A DNA stretch of 64,000 nucleotides from Prorocentrum cordatum. Lineage: Eukaryota > Sar > Dinophyceae > Prorocentrales > Prorocentraceae. The stretch's first letter is position 1; each line of letters begins with the position of its first letter. Shown in pieces: positions 49,700 through 61,375 of the stretch. Position numbers and translations under genes: made by a program. A model generated the notes under the pieces. That model was not told where the DNA came from. It was given only the letters and a program-made list of their open reading frames with translations, and made no database searches. The stretch lies in contig CAUYUJ010017898.1 in assembly GCA_963575745.1 (NCBI GenBank), positions 48,544 to 112,543 on the forward strand, given 5' to 3'.

Positions 49700-49738
49700 G
49701 AGTTAGAGTTAGAGTTAGAGTTAGAGTTAGAGTTATAG
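49697..49738 (+). repeat. (GTTAGA)7 microsatellite
   Basis: Seven GTTAGA hexamers directly after the candidate stop. Similar to but not the same as the TTTAGGG telomere repeat. Confidence 0.9.
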
Positions 49739-49914
49739 TCTTATTGGGGCGCTCTCGGGCTCCATCTTCGGCGCCTCTTGGCCCCCCGCGGGGCCTGGGC
49801 CATTTTGAAACCATCGCGAGGCTTCAGAAGCCCGTCGGAAGCGAAAGTAGTACAAGGCAAGCTGACGCGCTTCTGTTTTTTTTAGCGTTTGGCAGGCGCT
49901 GGCCTCACGGGGCC

Positions 49915-50745
49915 ACGCGGGGCCACGCTGACGGCGTTGCGCGACGCCGTGCCGTTACGACGCCGTGCCGTTGCGAAGCCGTGTTTCTGCGGTGCAGTGC
50001 CGCTACGACGCAGCGCCGTTACTTCCGCGCGTGGCCCCAGCTGCAGCTGCCGCGACGCCGCGCCGCGGCGACGCCGTGCCGTTGCGACCCCGTGCCGTTG
50101 CGACGCCGTGCCGCTGCGACGCAGCTTGTTTGCGACGCGGAGCTGTGATTTCCGCTCGCGGCTCGGGCTGGCGCCGTTGCGGCGCCGCGCCGTTTGTCCC
50201 GCGCGCGGCCCCGTCCGGGGCCGCTGCGCGACGCCGCGCCGTTACGACGTCGTGCCGCTGCGAAGCCGTGCCGCTGTGGCGCCGCGCCGCTTCGACGCAG
50301 TGCCACTACGTCCGCGCGTGGCTCCAGCTGGGGCTGCCGCGACGCCGCGCCGTGGCGACGCCGTGCCGTGGCGACGCCGTGCCGTTACGACTCCGCGCCG
50401 GTACGACGCCGTGCTGCTGAGACGCGTTCGCGACGCGGGGCTGCGATTTCCGTTCGCGGCTCGGGCTGACGCCGCTGCGGCGCCGCGCCGTTTGTCCCGC
50501 GCGTGGCCCCATCTGCGGCCGTTCCGCGACGCCGTGCCGTTACGACGCCGTGCCGTTACGACGCCGTGCCGCGGCGGCGCTGTGCCGCTACGACGCAGTG
50601 CCGTTGCTTCCGCGCGCGGCTCCAGCAGGAGCTGCTGCGACGCCGTGCCGTGGCGACGCCGTGCTGTTGCCACTCCGTGCCCTCGCGGCGCCGTGCCGTT
50701 ACGACGCCGTGCCGTCGCGACGCCGTCGCCGCCGCCGTCGTCAAC
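49915..50745 (+). repeat. GACGCCGTGCCGTT tandem array with ~310-bp higher order
   Basis: Units of about 15 bp (CGACGCCGTGCCGTTG, variants with TGCGAC or TACGAC). A larger period is visible from recurring TTTCCGCTCGCGGCTCGG, CCGCGCGTGGC and CTCCAGCTGGGGCTGCC segments. All long frames here are artefacts. Confidence 0.85.
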
Positions 50746-51330
50746 GCAACAGCATTCGGGTGGAATTCGCCGGGGCGCGATGCAGTTATTGGTGCCTGCT
50801 TGCGTCGGGTCGCGTTCCGCGGGGGGGGGGCAACGAAAATATCCGCCCTCTCTCCTTCTTTCCTTCCCTCCCTCCCCCTCCTGGCTCCCCTCTCCCCCCC
50901 GTCCTCCTCCCTTTCCACTTCCTTCTCAAGTTGCGCCCAGCTCACGGGGTAAAACGTTGAATTCCGACAGCGGGCGTCCAAAAAAGAGTGTCCTAGCTGC
51001 CCCCGCGATCCCGCGCAAGGCAGGCCCTGCCTCGGCGGGAGGGGCGAGGAGGAGGAGGAGGAGGAGGAGGAGGAGGAGCGACAGCAGGACACGCAATCAG
51101 GAGCTGCACGTGGAGGAGCAATAGGACGGAAGTTGTCGAGATGAGTGAGGCCAGGGTCGCCCCCGTCGCTCGGGGCCGCGTGCTGATGACGGGGCGCTCG
51201 CGTACGTTGGCTCGAATGAACTTGTTCCGCAAATATTCTTCGGAATCTCCTTCAAATTGTCCACGCTTCGCGAGTCCCCACCAGCCCATCCTAAAACAGC
51301 CACTCTCGTGGGTATCGAGAATTGGGGGGC
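50746..51330. other. Spacer with CCCTCC and GGA tracts
   Basis: No recognised gene. A CCTCCCTCCCCCTCC tract (50865-50930) and (GGA)n at 51045-51078. Confidence 0.4.
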
Positions 51331-51925
51331 GTCCCGTAGGCCTCTTGGGGCCTACACAGGGCTATTTTGAGGACATGTTGGAGGCCTCTGGGACTCTCTT
51401 GGCCTTTCTTCGGGCCCTCCTGGGGCGCTCTTGGGGCTCTCTTGGGCGCTATTGGGGCCGTCTTGGGGCCCTCAGGGGCCCCTCTCGGGCTTCTCTTGGG
51501 CCATCTTGGAGGCCATCGAGCAAAAGAGACGGGAGCTCCTTTTTCGGTCCCCCCCTCGGGGCTTGAAAAATCGCCTCTTGGGGCCCTCTTGGAGCGCTAT
51601 TGGGGCGCTTTTGGGCGCTCTTGGGGCCGTCTTGGGCCGCTCGTGGGGCCGTCTTGGGCCATCTTGGGGCCATCTTGAGGCCCCCGGAGCCCATCGGAAG
51701 CGAAAAGGCGAGAAGGCAAAAAAAAAAACATTGGTTCTTCCCATTTTTTTTTAAGGATTTTTGCTTCTCGAGGGCCTCCTTGGACGGCCCCTTGACGACT
51801 TGGAGCCGTCTTGGGGCGGTGCCGGAGCCTCTTGGAGGCATGTTGTGAGCGAGTTGAAACCATGTTGGGCTATCTTAACCGATCTTAGAAGCCATTTTGA
51901 GTTTCCTGAGGCCCTCTTGGGGCCA
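51330..51925. repeat. CTTGGGGCC-type degenerate repeat
   Basis: Same family as 42.9-44.1 kb. It contains the island CGGAAGCGAAAAGGCGAGAA at about 51695, which recurs at about 61130. Confidence 0.75.
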
Positions 51926-52229
51926 TCTTGGGCCAAAAAGGACGCCCTGACACCTCGCGGAACTTCCCCCCCTCCAGGTCCAGGGGAGGGGATCTGGGGG
52001 AGGGGTAAACCCTTCCCCGAAAGGGAAGAACGGGGTTGGAAGAAGGGAAGATGGTGTGATCTAAACCACTCACGCCCTAAAGGACTGGTGGGATTAAAAT
52101 CCGACCCGTCGTCCCTCCAAACTCCGCCGCAGACGCCCGGAATTGTATTAATTTCTAATTACGGCAGCCCCCCCCCCAAATTGGAGGCATGCCCCCTGGA
52201 GTTGCTCGGGGCCCCCCAGGAATCCCAGG
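51926..52229. other. Spacer, no gene seen
   Basis: A CCAGGTCCAGGGGAGGGG segment (51975-51995) recurs at about 61395-61420, so it is part of a larger dispersed repeat. Confidence 0.4.
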
Positions 52230-53015
52230 GCTACATTACGCTTACCCTAGGCATACACTAGGTCTACCCCCATAGGCCTACGCCTTAGGCCTACCCCCTC
52301 GGCCTACCCCCCATGCCTACCCCCTAGGTCTACCCTAGGCTTACCCTGTGCGTACCCTAGGTTTACCCAAGGCCTACCCTGGGCCTATCCCCTAGGCTTG
52401 CCCACCCTAAGCCTACCCCCCTGAGCATACCCCCATAGGCTTACCCTCCCCCCAGGACTACCCCCTAGGCCTACCCCCTAGGCTTACAAAGGGCTTACCC
52501 CCATAGGCCTACCCCCTAGGCCTACCCCAGGCTTACCCTAGACTTGCCCGAGGCTTGCCCTAGGCCTACCCTAGGCCTACCCTCGGCCCACCCTAGGCCT
52601 ACCCCTAGGCATACCTTAGGTTTACCCCAGGCCTGCCCTAGGCCTACACTATGCCGGCCCGAGGCATACCCCAGGCCTGCCTTAGGCTCACCCTCCAGGC
52701 TTACCCCCACAGGCCTACCCCCATAGGCCTACCCCCTAGGCCTATCCTAGGCCGACCCTAGGCTTGCCCTTTGCCTACCTTAGGTCTACACTAAAAGTAC
52801 CCTGGGCGTACCCCTTAGGCCTACTCCCCTAGGCTTACCCCCGGCCTACCCTAGGCCTACCCTAAGCCTACCCCCATAGGCATACCCCCTAGGCCTACCT
52901 TAGGCTTACCCTAGGCCTACCCTAGGCCTACCCTAGGCCTACCTTAGGCATACACTAGGCCTACCCCCTCGGCATACCCCTTAGGCCTACCCCCATAGGC
53001 CTACCCTAGGCCCAC
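52230..53015. repeat. CCTAGGCCTACC short tandem array
   Basis: About 12-bp units CCTAGGCCTACC with CCCATAGG and CCCTTAGG variants; AGGCCT palindromes are frequent. Confidence 0.92.
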
Positions 53016-53019
53016 CCTA

Positions 53020-53482
53020 GGGGTGACACGTGTCACCCCGCTGCCTTTTCTGAGGATGCCTCACCCCGTTTTGGCCCCCATATTTCCAATTTTACAGCTG
53101 CGTTTTCTCACACGGTTTCGGGGGTAACACGTGTCATCCCGCTGTCTTTTCTGAGGCTGGTTCACCCCATGTTGGCCCCCCAGAATCATTTTTTTGCAAT
53201 GTGCTTTCTCACACGGTTTCGGGGGTGACACGTGTCACCCCGCTGCCTTTTCTGAGGCTGACTCACCCCATGTTGACCCATAGAATCCCAATTTTGCAGT
53301 GTGCTTTCTCCCACGGATTCGGGGGTGACACGTGTCACCCCGCTGTGTTTTCCGATGCTGGCTCACCCCATGATGGCCCCCAGAATCTAATTTTTTCAGT
53401 TGTTACTTCTCACACGGTTTCGGGGGTGACACGTGTCACCCCGCTGCTTTTTCTGAGGGTGACTCACACCATGCTGGCCCCC
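53020..53482. repeat. ~101-bp tandem repeats with GGGTGACACGTGTCACCC palindrome
   Basis: Five units beginning near 53020, 53122, 53220, 53322 and 53422. Each has the 18-bp palindrome (with one or two changes in the second unit) followed by CGCTGCCTTTTCTGAGG, TCACCCCATGTTGGCCCC and a TTCTCACACGGTTTCGG end. Confidence 0.92.
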
Positions 53483-54500
53483 TATGAACATGGGGTTGTG
53501 CTTCGGGGGCCTCTCCAGGGAAGACGTTGCAAGGATGTCTCGAGCGGGAGCGCAAATTCAGCGTATCCAGGTCACGCAGGGGGGTATCTAACATGGCTGT
53601 CCCGAGCTGGAACCATGTATTTTTTCATGCTCAGGCCACCCAAGGAGATCTCTAACATGATTGTCCCGAGCTGGAACCACGTGTTGTTGCGCGTCCAGGC
53701 CACCCAGGGGGTATCTAACGTGGTTGTCCCGAGCTGGCACCGTGTTTTTACGTGTCCAGGCCACCAACACGACGTTTGTCCCCAGCACGTTCTGTAGCGC
53801 GTCCCCTTGGCACGTCCCGCGGTGCGTCCCCGTGACACGTCCCTTGGCACGTCGCCTGGCGCGTCCCTTGGAACGGCGGCGCGTCGTCCTGGCATGTTTC
53901 CTTGTGAATTAGCTCTGGGGCAGCTACTATGTGGATTATGTGCTCAGGCAGCTCGAGCTTAAGATCCAGATAAGTTCGGTCAGGGCTCGGATGCAACAGA
54001 AGACTCGATCTACAACACTATAGAGCACAATCGCGGCATGGCACATCGTAGTCCCCCACGGCGCAGCACAGCATAGCCCTCGGCACGGTACATCAAAATC
54101 GATACATTGACTCAGCGTTGTAACTTGGCACGTTCCTTGGCACGCTCGGTGGCGCGTCCTGTGGCGAGTCCCCCTGGCACGTCGCGCGACGCGTCCCCTG
54201 GCACCTCCCGTGGCACGTCCATTGGCACGTTCCGTAACGCGTCCCCTCGGCACGTCCCGCGATGCGACCCCCTGGCACGTCCCGTGGCACGTCGCCTGGC
54301 GCGTCCCTTGGGACGTTCCGCGGCGCGTCCTCCTGGCATGTTCCTTTGTCAATCAGCTCTGGGGCGCGGATGCCAGGAAGACTCGATCCACAACGCTATA
54401 TAGAGCACAGTCGCGGCATGGCACATCGCAGTTCAGCACGGCCTAGCACAGCGCAGCCGTCGGCACAGTACATCAAGATTCATACATTCAGCATTGACGC
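53483..54500. repeat. ~1-kb dispersed repeat, copy 1
   Basis: Starts CTATGAACATGGGGTTG and GATGTCTCGAGCGGGAG, then three ~75-bp units with TATCTAACATGGCTGTCC and GAGCTGGAACC. Two ~350-bp units follow with (GGCACGTCCC)-type repeats, CAGCTCGAGCTTAAGATCC and GCGGCATGGCACATCG. Near-identical to 59104-60180. Confidence 0.85.
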
Positions 54501-55480
54501 CCAGAGTCGTGCGCGCATGCGCGCATGCATTCATACATTCTTATAATAATGCATGCGCGCAAAGTCCGTCGCCGCCGTTTTTACATTGTCACCTTGGCCT
54601 GTGCGCGCGGCCGCCGCCAGTTTTTTGTAACACGTACTTGGTGTCCAGGGCGTTGCCGCCAGATTTTGGGACCCCCCCGCATCGTGCTTTTCGTATTTTC
54701 GTCGCCGCCGTGGGAATCCTCGCAAATACTTGTCCTAGAGTGTCGACCGGGTGACCTCTCCTGGGGTGCGTTCTGACCAGGATTTCGAGGCGAATCCAGC
54801 GGTGACAACGAGGGCTCCCCAGGAGGCCCCAAAAAGGGAAAACCGAGTGAAGGGTAGTGGTATGGGTACCTTTTCCACCTCTGAAAGGCACAGGCAGAAG
54901 CCACTCGACGTTTCCCCGCGTTTGCACCCGAGCTTCGCCCGCCCGACCTGGAGCCCTCGAATATGAAGCGAGGGGGGATCGAGGCGAATGAATGTAGTCA
55001 TTCTTTGGACCGTAAGCAGCCGTTCAATACGAAGCAGTGCTTTCTCTGAATCCTTCTCCGCGTTCTTTCCGTAGCGCAGGGGTCGCCCACTACAGTCGGG
55101 GCGTTGACCTAAGGAACCCTAATAAGGAACGAGGCCCCTGTTTCCCTTAACTGAAACTTCGATTCCCCATGAAAAGCCTAAGGAAAACCCGAGGAAAACT
55201 GCAAAACCATCCAGGAACACCGAGCCCCTCCCCAACGAAAAGGGCTCCTTAGTCAGCGCCCCGACTGCAGCATTGAACCCCCCCTTGGATTGCAGTGTAG
55301 ACCGCCGATCTGGAGCGAGCCTGCGGCCGCCAAGGGGGGCGGGGGGGCTCCGAGAGGCCGCGGGTCAGAGGCCGGCGGCCCGCCCCGCAGAGGCCCTCGA
55401 GCCGGCGGGCCCGCCGCCCCTCGCGCGGGGGGGCCCGTGGAGGGGCAGGCAGCCCCCCCGGAGGCCTCCCGGGAGCCGAT
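54501..55480. other. Mostly single-copy spacer
   Basis: No recognisable gene. Several short frames on both strands lack motifs. GC-rich from 55310. Confidence 0.35.
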
Positions 55481-55492
55481 CCGCATTTGCAG

Positions 55493-55912
55493 AACATTTT
55501 TGGTAAGCGGTTCGACCTGATGCAGCGTGGCAAGCACGTTTTGATACAGATTCCGAAGGGAGCGTCTGCCGAGACGACACTGATTAATGTAGAGGCCTTG
55601 GTACAACAATTGGGTGGACATTGCGCAGACATGTACTTCCAAGAAATGAATATCACAGGGGCATGGGCGGAGGCGAGGCAGGCAGGCGGTCTTCGTTTTC
55701 AAGTTCAGAGCTAGGGGATGAGTTGGACAAAATTCGGGGTGTTAGAACTGAAAGTTGTCCGTGGGCACACACAGCAGGGCACCCAGTATCTGAAATTCTA
55801 TGTCAAGCACCTCGATCGTGTTAGGTTCACCATCGGAGGGTTGCTGGGAGAAGATGATCACACGCAAGCGTCGATGGGCACGGCAGCTTGCGTTCGGCAC
55901 CTCTCCCTCTGA
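55493..55912 (+). pseudogene. Hypothetical gene 3' exon with in-frame TAG
   Basis: After a TTTGCAG acceptor (ending 55492) a frame reads NIFGKRFDLMQRGKHVLIQI, then INVEALVQQLGGHCADMYFQ. It hits TAG at 55712-55714 and continues in the same frame as TKFGVLELKVVRGHTQQGTQ, LKFYVKHLDRV and GGLLGEDDHTQAS to TGA at 55910. The even coding character on both sides of the single stop suggests one protein of at least 139 residues broken by one nonsense codon, or a polymorphic, misread or recoded stop. The upstream exon was not found; the 55290-55480 region is GC-rich and reads as low complexity. Family not named. Confidence 0.55.
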
Positions 55913-55934
55913 TGCAGGGGGCTACTGTCGCCTG

Positions 55935-56275
55935 CCCACAATGTGTACGGCCAGCATGAATCGGGAGGTTAGCTTCCGCTTTCCATGCGTCGATGCGTGC
56001 GTTAGCTTGCGTTCCGCACTTCTTGCAATGTAGGGGAATAGAGCCGCTTACCCGAGATCAGTACGGTCAGAACGGATGGTTCGGTTTGCGTCCGATGTCC
56101 ATGCGCCAATGCGCACGACGGTTTGCGTTCTGCGTTGTATCATTAAAACCGTCCCCGCGATGAGCACGGTCAGCATGTATCGGGAGGTTTGCTTCCGCAT
56201 CCCATGCTCGGTCCGCAGAAACCATGTTCGGTCCGCAGACATTCGGCCTAGACCAAAAACTAAGCCTCGCGAGCT
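55935..56275 (+). repeat. Three diverged ~110-bp repeats
   Basis: Units with GGTCAGCATGTATCGGGAGG, TTTGCTTCCGCATCCCATGC and GTTTGCGTTC, near 55948, 56062 and 56168. Confidence 0.7.
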
Positions 56276-56344
56276 GTTCACCCCTCCATTGAAGAAGGGA
56301 GTCCGCAATTACGTTCCGCCACCTCGGAGGCCGACACAGAGCAT

Positions 56345-56530
56345 CTAGGTGCTCTCTTGGGGTGCTCTTGGGGCCGTCTTGGGCCCATCTTGGAGCACCA
56401 TCGGGCCATCTTGGAGCCATCTTGGGGCCTCAAGGTCTCCTTTTCGCTCGGACGCTCTTGGGCCCTGGGTCCTGTCCCTCGGCTTCCCTTTTCGGTCCCT
56501 TCTCGGGCCTCTTCGGTCGGCGTCGCTGGT
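56345..56530. repeat. CTTGGGGCC-type degenerate repeat
   Basis: Short member of the family described at 42.9-44.1 kb. Confidence 0.65.
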
Positions 56531-56697
56531 TTTCGGAGCTAATGCTTGACGTTGGCCAACGCGCGAATAAAATTCTGCGATGTTCTCGGCGGGAAGTAGG
56601 CCACGCAGGGGGGGGGTTATGGGGGAGGAGGAACGCTTCTTAGAAGCACCCCTCCCCCTCCGCAGTTGCCTCGATGTCAGCGGCGGGGCAGGCAGGT

Positions 56698-56700
56698 GGC

Positions 56701-56735
<35 letters not shown>

Positions 56736-56736
56736 T

Positions 56737-56767
<31 letters not shown>

Positions 56768-56860
56768 GGTGTGCGTGCGTGTGCGTGTGCGTGTGCGTGT
56801 GCGTGTGCGTGTGCGTGTGCGTGTGCGTGTGCGTGTGCGTGTGCGTGTGCGTGTGCGTGT

Positions 56861-56922
<62 letters not shown>

Positions 56923-57446
56923 CGCGCGCGGCGGGCGGGCGCACGGGCGCGCGGGCGTGCCAGCGGGCGGGCGGGCGGCGGGGGGGCGGCGGGCGGCGCG
57001 CGGGCGGGCGGGCGGGGCGGGCGGGCGGGCGGCCGCGGCGGGCGCGCGGGCGGCGGTCGCGCGGCGGGCGGGCGCCTGGGGGGCGGCGGAGCGGGCGCGC
57101 GGAGCGCGCGGGGCAGGCGGGCCGGCCGGGCGTGCGTTCGTGCGAGTGCGTTGGTGGCATGGTGCGGCGGTGTGCGTGTGTGTGTGGTGTGTGTGTGCGT
57201 GTGCGTGTGTGTGCGTGTGTGCGTGCGTGTGCGTGTGTGCGTGTGCGTGTGTGCGTGTGTGCGTGTGTGCGTGTGTGCGTGTGTGCGTGTGTGCGTGTGT
57301 GCGTGTGTGTGTGCATCTGTGTGCATCTGTGCATCTGTGTGTGCGCGTGTGCGCGTGTGCGCGTGTGCGCGTGTGCGCGTGTGCGCGTGTGCGCGTGTGC
57401 GCGTGTGCGCGTGTGCGCGTGCGCGCATGCGCGTGTGCGCGCGTGC

Positions 57447-57482
<36 letters not shown>

Positions 57483-58492
57483 TGGGTGTGCGTGCGTGCG
57501 TGTGTGTGTGCGTGTGCGTGCACGTGTGCGTGCGTGCGTGCGTGCGTGCGTGTGTGCGTGTGGTGTGTTGTGTGTGTGCTGCGTGTGTGCGTGTGTGCGT
57601 GTGCGCATGTGCGCGTGTGCGCGCGCGGGCGCACGGGCGCACGGGCGCGCGGGCGTGCGGGCGGGCGGGCGGGCGGGCGGCGGGCGCGCGGGCGGGCGTG
57701 CGCGCGGGCGGGCGGGCGGGCGGGCGGGGGGGCGTACCGGCGGGCGGGCGGGCGGGCGGGCGGGCGCCGGGCGGGCGGGCGCCTGGGCGGGCGGGCGCGC
57801 GGGCGCGCGGGCGCGCGGGCAGGCGGGCGGGCGTGCGTGCGTGCGCGCGTGGTGTGCATGGTGTGCGCGGTGTGCGTGGTGTGTGCGTGTGTGTGTGTGT
57901 GTGTGTGCGTGTGTGCGTGTGTGCGTGTGTGCGTGTGTGCGTGTGTGCATCTGTGCATCTGTGCATCTGTGCATCTGTGCATCTGTGCATCTGTTCATCG
58001 TGTGCGCGTGTGCGCGTGTGCGCGTGTGTGTGCGCGTGTGCGCGTGTGCGCGTGTGCGCGTGTGCGCGTGTGCGCGTGTGCGCGTGTGCGCGTGTGCGCG
58101 TGTGCGCGTGTGCGCGTGTGCGCGTGTGCGCGTGTGCGCGTGTGCGCGTGTGCGCGCGTGCGCGTGCGCGTGTGCGCGCGTGCGCGTGTGCGCGTGTGCG
58201 CGTGTGCGCGTGTGCGCGTGTGCGCGTGTGCGCGTGCGCGTGTGCGCGTGTGCGCGTGTGCGCGTGTGCGCGTGTGCGCGTGTGCGCGTGTGCGCGTGTG
58301 CGCGTGTGCGCGTGTGCGCGTGTGCGCGTGCGCTTGTGTGCGCGTCGCGCGTGCGTGCGCGTGCTCGTGCGCGTCTGTGTGCGCGTGCGCGTTGCGCGTG
58401 CGCGTGCGCGTGCGCGTGCGCGTGCGCGTGCGTTGTGCGCGCGTGCGTGTGCGTGTGCTTGTGCGTGTGTTTGTGCTTGTGCTTGTGCTGGT
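56698..58492. repeat. Very long GT/GC/GTGCGC microsatellite complex
   Basis: About 1.8 kb of GTGC, GTGT, GTGCGCGT and GCGGGCGG tracts with a (GTGCATCT)n block near 57945-57995. Frames of 400-670 residues arise purely from the repeats. Confidence 0.97.
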
Positions 58493-58498
58493 GTTTTT

Positions 58499-59000
58499 CC
58501 CGGAAAGGGCTCGAGCCCAGGGTTCTCTTTTAGTGGGTTTACCCTCCGGTTTCGACGGCTGTAGGGCCGGCGAAATTTTTCTGCGATAAATTACGTGCGG
58601 GAGTAGGGCCAGCGGAATTATTTTTGAGGATGTCCCTAGCGAAACGCTTGTTTTTCCGAATTTGTTGAGGATGTCTCGAGCGAAACGCTGGTTTTGCAGA
58701 GTTGGGGATGTCTCGAGCGAAACGCTTGTTTTCAGAATTTGTTGAGGATGTCTCGAGCGAAACGCTGATTTTGCAGAGCCGACCGCGACACGGAAAAGCG
58801 CCCCGCGGGGAGGAATTCAGATGATGTTTCGCGCGTGCCGCGTCCCGCGCGCAGAAATTTCGAGGATGTCTCGACTAACTCGTTTGTTTTGCTAGGATTT
58901 CCTTGAATTTTGGCAGGATGTCTCGAGCGAAACGCTTGTTTTTCATAATTTGTTGAGGATGTTTCGAGCGAAGCGCTGGTTTTGCAGAGTTGGGGTATCT
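58499..59000. mobile_element. CCCGGAAAGGG element E11 (left arm only)
   Basis: Starts CCCGGAAAGGGCTCGAG after TTTTT, with a diverged body (GGTTTCGACGGCTGTAGGG). Five or more GATGTCTCGAGCGAAACG motifs, no 16-bp array. It leads into GTATCTAACATGGCGTC. Confidence 0.7.
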
Positions 59001-59103
59001 AACATGGCGTCGGGCCCAACGCCGAATTATGAGGAAACGCATGGAGAGCTGAAAAGCACTACCCAAACACATGTCCCAATACAGAAAAGTCCTGGTCTCT
59101 TGC

Positions 59104-60269
59104 TATGAACATGGGGTTGCGCTTCGGGGGCCTCTCCAGGGAAGACGTTGCAAGGATGTCTCGAGCGGGAGCGCAAATCCAGCGTATCCAGGTCACGCAG
59201 GGGGGTATCTAACATGGCTGTCCCGAGCTGGAACCATGTGTTTTTTCATGCTCAGGCCACCCAAGGAGATCTCTAACATGATTGTCCCGAGCTGGAACCA
59301 CGTGTTGTTGCGTGTCCAGGCCACCCAGGGGGTATCGAACGTGGTTGTCCCGAGCTGGCGCCGTGTTTTTACGTGTCCAGGCCACCAACACGACGCTTGT
59401 CCCCAGCACGTTCTGTAGCGCGTCCCTTTGGCACGTCCCGCGGTGCGTCCCCGTGGCACGTCCCTTGGCACGTCGCCTGGCGCGTCCCTTGGAACGGCGG
59501 CGCGTCGTCCTGGCATGTTTCCTTGTGAATTAGCTCTGGGGCAGCTACTGTGGACTATGTATGTGCTCAGGCAGCCCGAGCTTAGGATCCAGATAAGTTC
59601 GGTCAGGACTCGGATGCAACGGAGGACTCGATCTACAACACTATAGAGCACGATCGCGGCATGGCACATCGTAGTTCAGCACGGCGCAGCACAGCATAGC
59701 CCTCGGCACGGTACATCAAGATCGATACATTCACTCAGCGTTGTAATTTGGCACGTTCCTTGGCACGCTCCGTGGCGCGTCCTATGGCGAGTCCCCCTGG
59801 CACGTCGCGCGACGCGTCCCCTGGCACCTCCCGTGGCACGTCCATTGGCACGTTCCGTCGCGCGTCCCCTCGGCACGTCCCGCGATGCGACCCCCTGGCA
59901 CGTCCCCTGGCACGTCGCCTGGCGCGTCCCTTGGGACGTTCCGCGGCGCGTCCTCCTGGCATGTTCCCTTGTCAATCAGCTCTGGGGCAGGTACTAGTTA
60001 CGTGCTCAGTCAGCTCGAGCTTAAGATCCAGATCAGTTCGGTCAGGACTCGGATGCAAAGGAGGACTCGATCCACGACGCTATAGAGCACAACCGCGGCA
60101 TGGCACATCGCAACTCAGCACGGTGCAGCACAGCACAGCCTTCGGCACCGTACACCAAGATCGATACAATCAGCATTGCACTTGCCCGTCACCCAATCAG
60201 GTGTCTTTGAAAACGTTGCCATGCGTTCCATTTCTATATTCCTTTCCGGGTTCGTGGGTCGATCATGTT
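59104..60269. repeat. ~1-kb dispersed repeat, copy 2
   Basis: Near-identical to 53483-54500 up to about 60180. It continues into TTTGAAAACGTTGCCATGCG and CCTTTCCGGGTTCGTGGG with a CGATCATG end, the same right end as the CCCGGAAAGGG elements. Confidence 0.85.
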
Positions 60270-60274
60270 TCCTC

Positions 60275-61375
60275 TTCGCGTCTTCCTGCAGGCCCTCTTC
60301 GAGGCCTCGGCCGTCTTGGGCCATCTTAGAGCCATCTTGGGCCGTTTTGGTGGGCTCCTGGCCCGTCTGACGCCGTCAGAAGACGTCTCGGGGGCCTCTC
60401 TGGGCCGACTGTGGGCACTCTTGGTTGGAATGCGCCAGGGGCGTCTCTGAGGCTTTCGTGGGCGTCTTAGAGGCCTCTTGGGCCGTCTTTGGGCCCTCTT
60501 GGGGCCGTCTTGGGGACCTCTTGGGCAGTCCCGAAGCCATTTTTGAGCCCTCTTGGGCGCTCTGGGGGCGATCTTTGGGTACTCTTGGGCCGTCTCTGGC
60601 TGTCGGTAGGCCGAACAAACGAGGAGGAAATGCCAACATCCTTCAAAACCCTAAGGAACATACGAGGTGGAGGAGGAGGATAAGGGCGATCAGAAGAGTC
60701 AGCGGCCTCTTGAATGCCTTTTTCGGGGTCTCCTGGGATGTCTCTTGGAAGTTTTTTTTGGTGGCCTCTTGGGACATCTTGGGGTCGTCTTGGCGGTCCC
60801 GGGGGCCTCTTGGAGCATCTTGGGTGCCTCGGGGAGTCTCTTGGGGCCGCTTGGGGGCCTCTTGGGGGTCTCTTGGGGGCCTCTTGGGGGCTTCTTGGCG
60901 GCCTTTTGGGGCCGTCTGGGCGCCTCTTGGGGCCCTCTTGGGGTGCTCTTGGAGGCTTTAGGGGCGCTCTTGGGGCCATCTTGGAGGAGATCGATCAAAG
61001 AAGGGGGGTCCCTTCATTAGCACTGCCCCTCGGGAGCCCCAAAAATCGTTTCCTGGACCCCTCTTGGAGCGCTCTTGGGCGCTCTTGGGGCCATCTTCAG
61101 GCAATTTTGAGGCTTCGGACGGCCATCGGAAGCGAAAAGGCGAGAAGGCAAACAAAACATTGATTTTCTTTGGATTGTTGAAAGGTTTTGGCCTCTTGGG
61201 GGCTTCGTTGGGAAGCTCCTTGGCCTCTTGGAGCCGTCTTGGGGCTATCTTGGGGCCTCTTGGAGCATCTTGGAAGCCATCTTGCGGCATCTTAGGCTAT
61301 CTTGAGGCATCTTGGAGGTTATCTTGGGCTCCTTGAGGCCGTCTTGGAGCCGTTTTGGGCCATCTTGGACGCTCC
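60275..61375. repeat. CTTGGGGCC-type degenerate repeat
   Basis: Longest block of this family. Island CGGAAGCGAAAAGGCGAGAA near 61130 followed by AACATTGATTTTC. Confidence 0.75.

Noticed and set aside
49697-49738. Interstitial telomere repeat
   Set aside because: GTTAGA differs from the TTTAGGG-type telomere and is only seven copies.
49889-51124. 411-residue open frame over the GACGCC array
   Set aside because: Translation of the tandem array; other frames are open as well.
53020-53482. CRISPR-like array
   Set aside because: Whole ~101-bp units repeat, including the would-be spacers; tandem satellite in a eukaryotic context.
53201-53797. Repetitive protein over the ~101-bp repeats
   Set aside because: Frame changes between units and no conserved start; the DNA palindrome, not the peptide, is what is conserved.
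56580-58589. A 669-residue Cys/Val/Arg open frame
   Set aside because: Pure GT/GC microsatellite translation, open in several frames on both strands.
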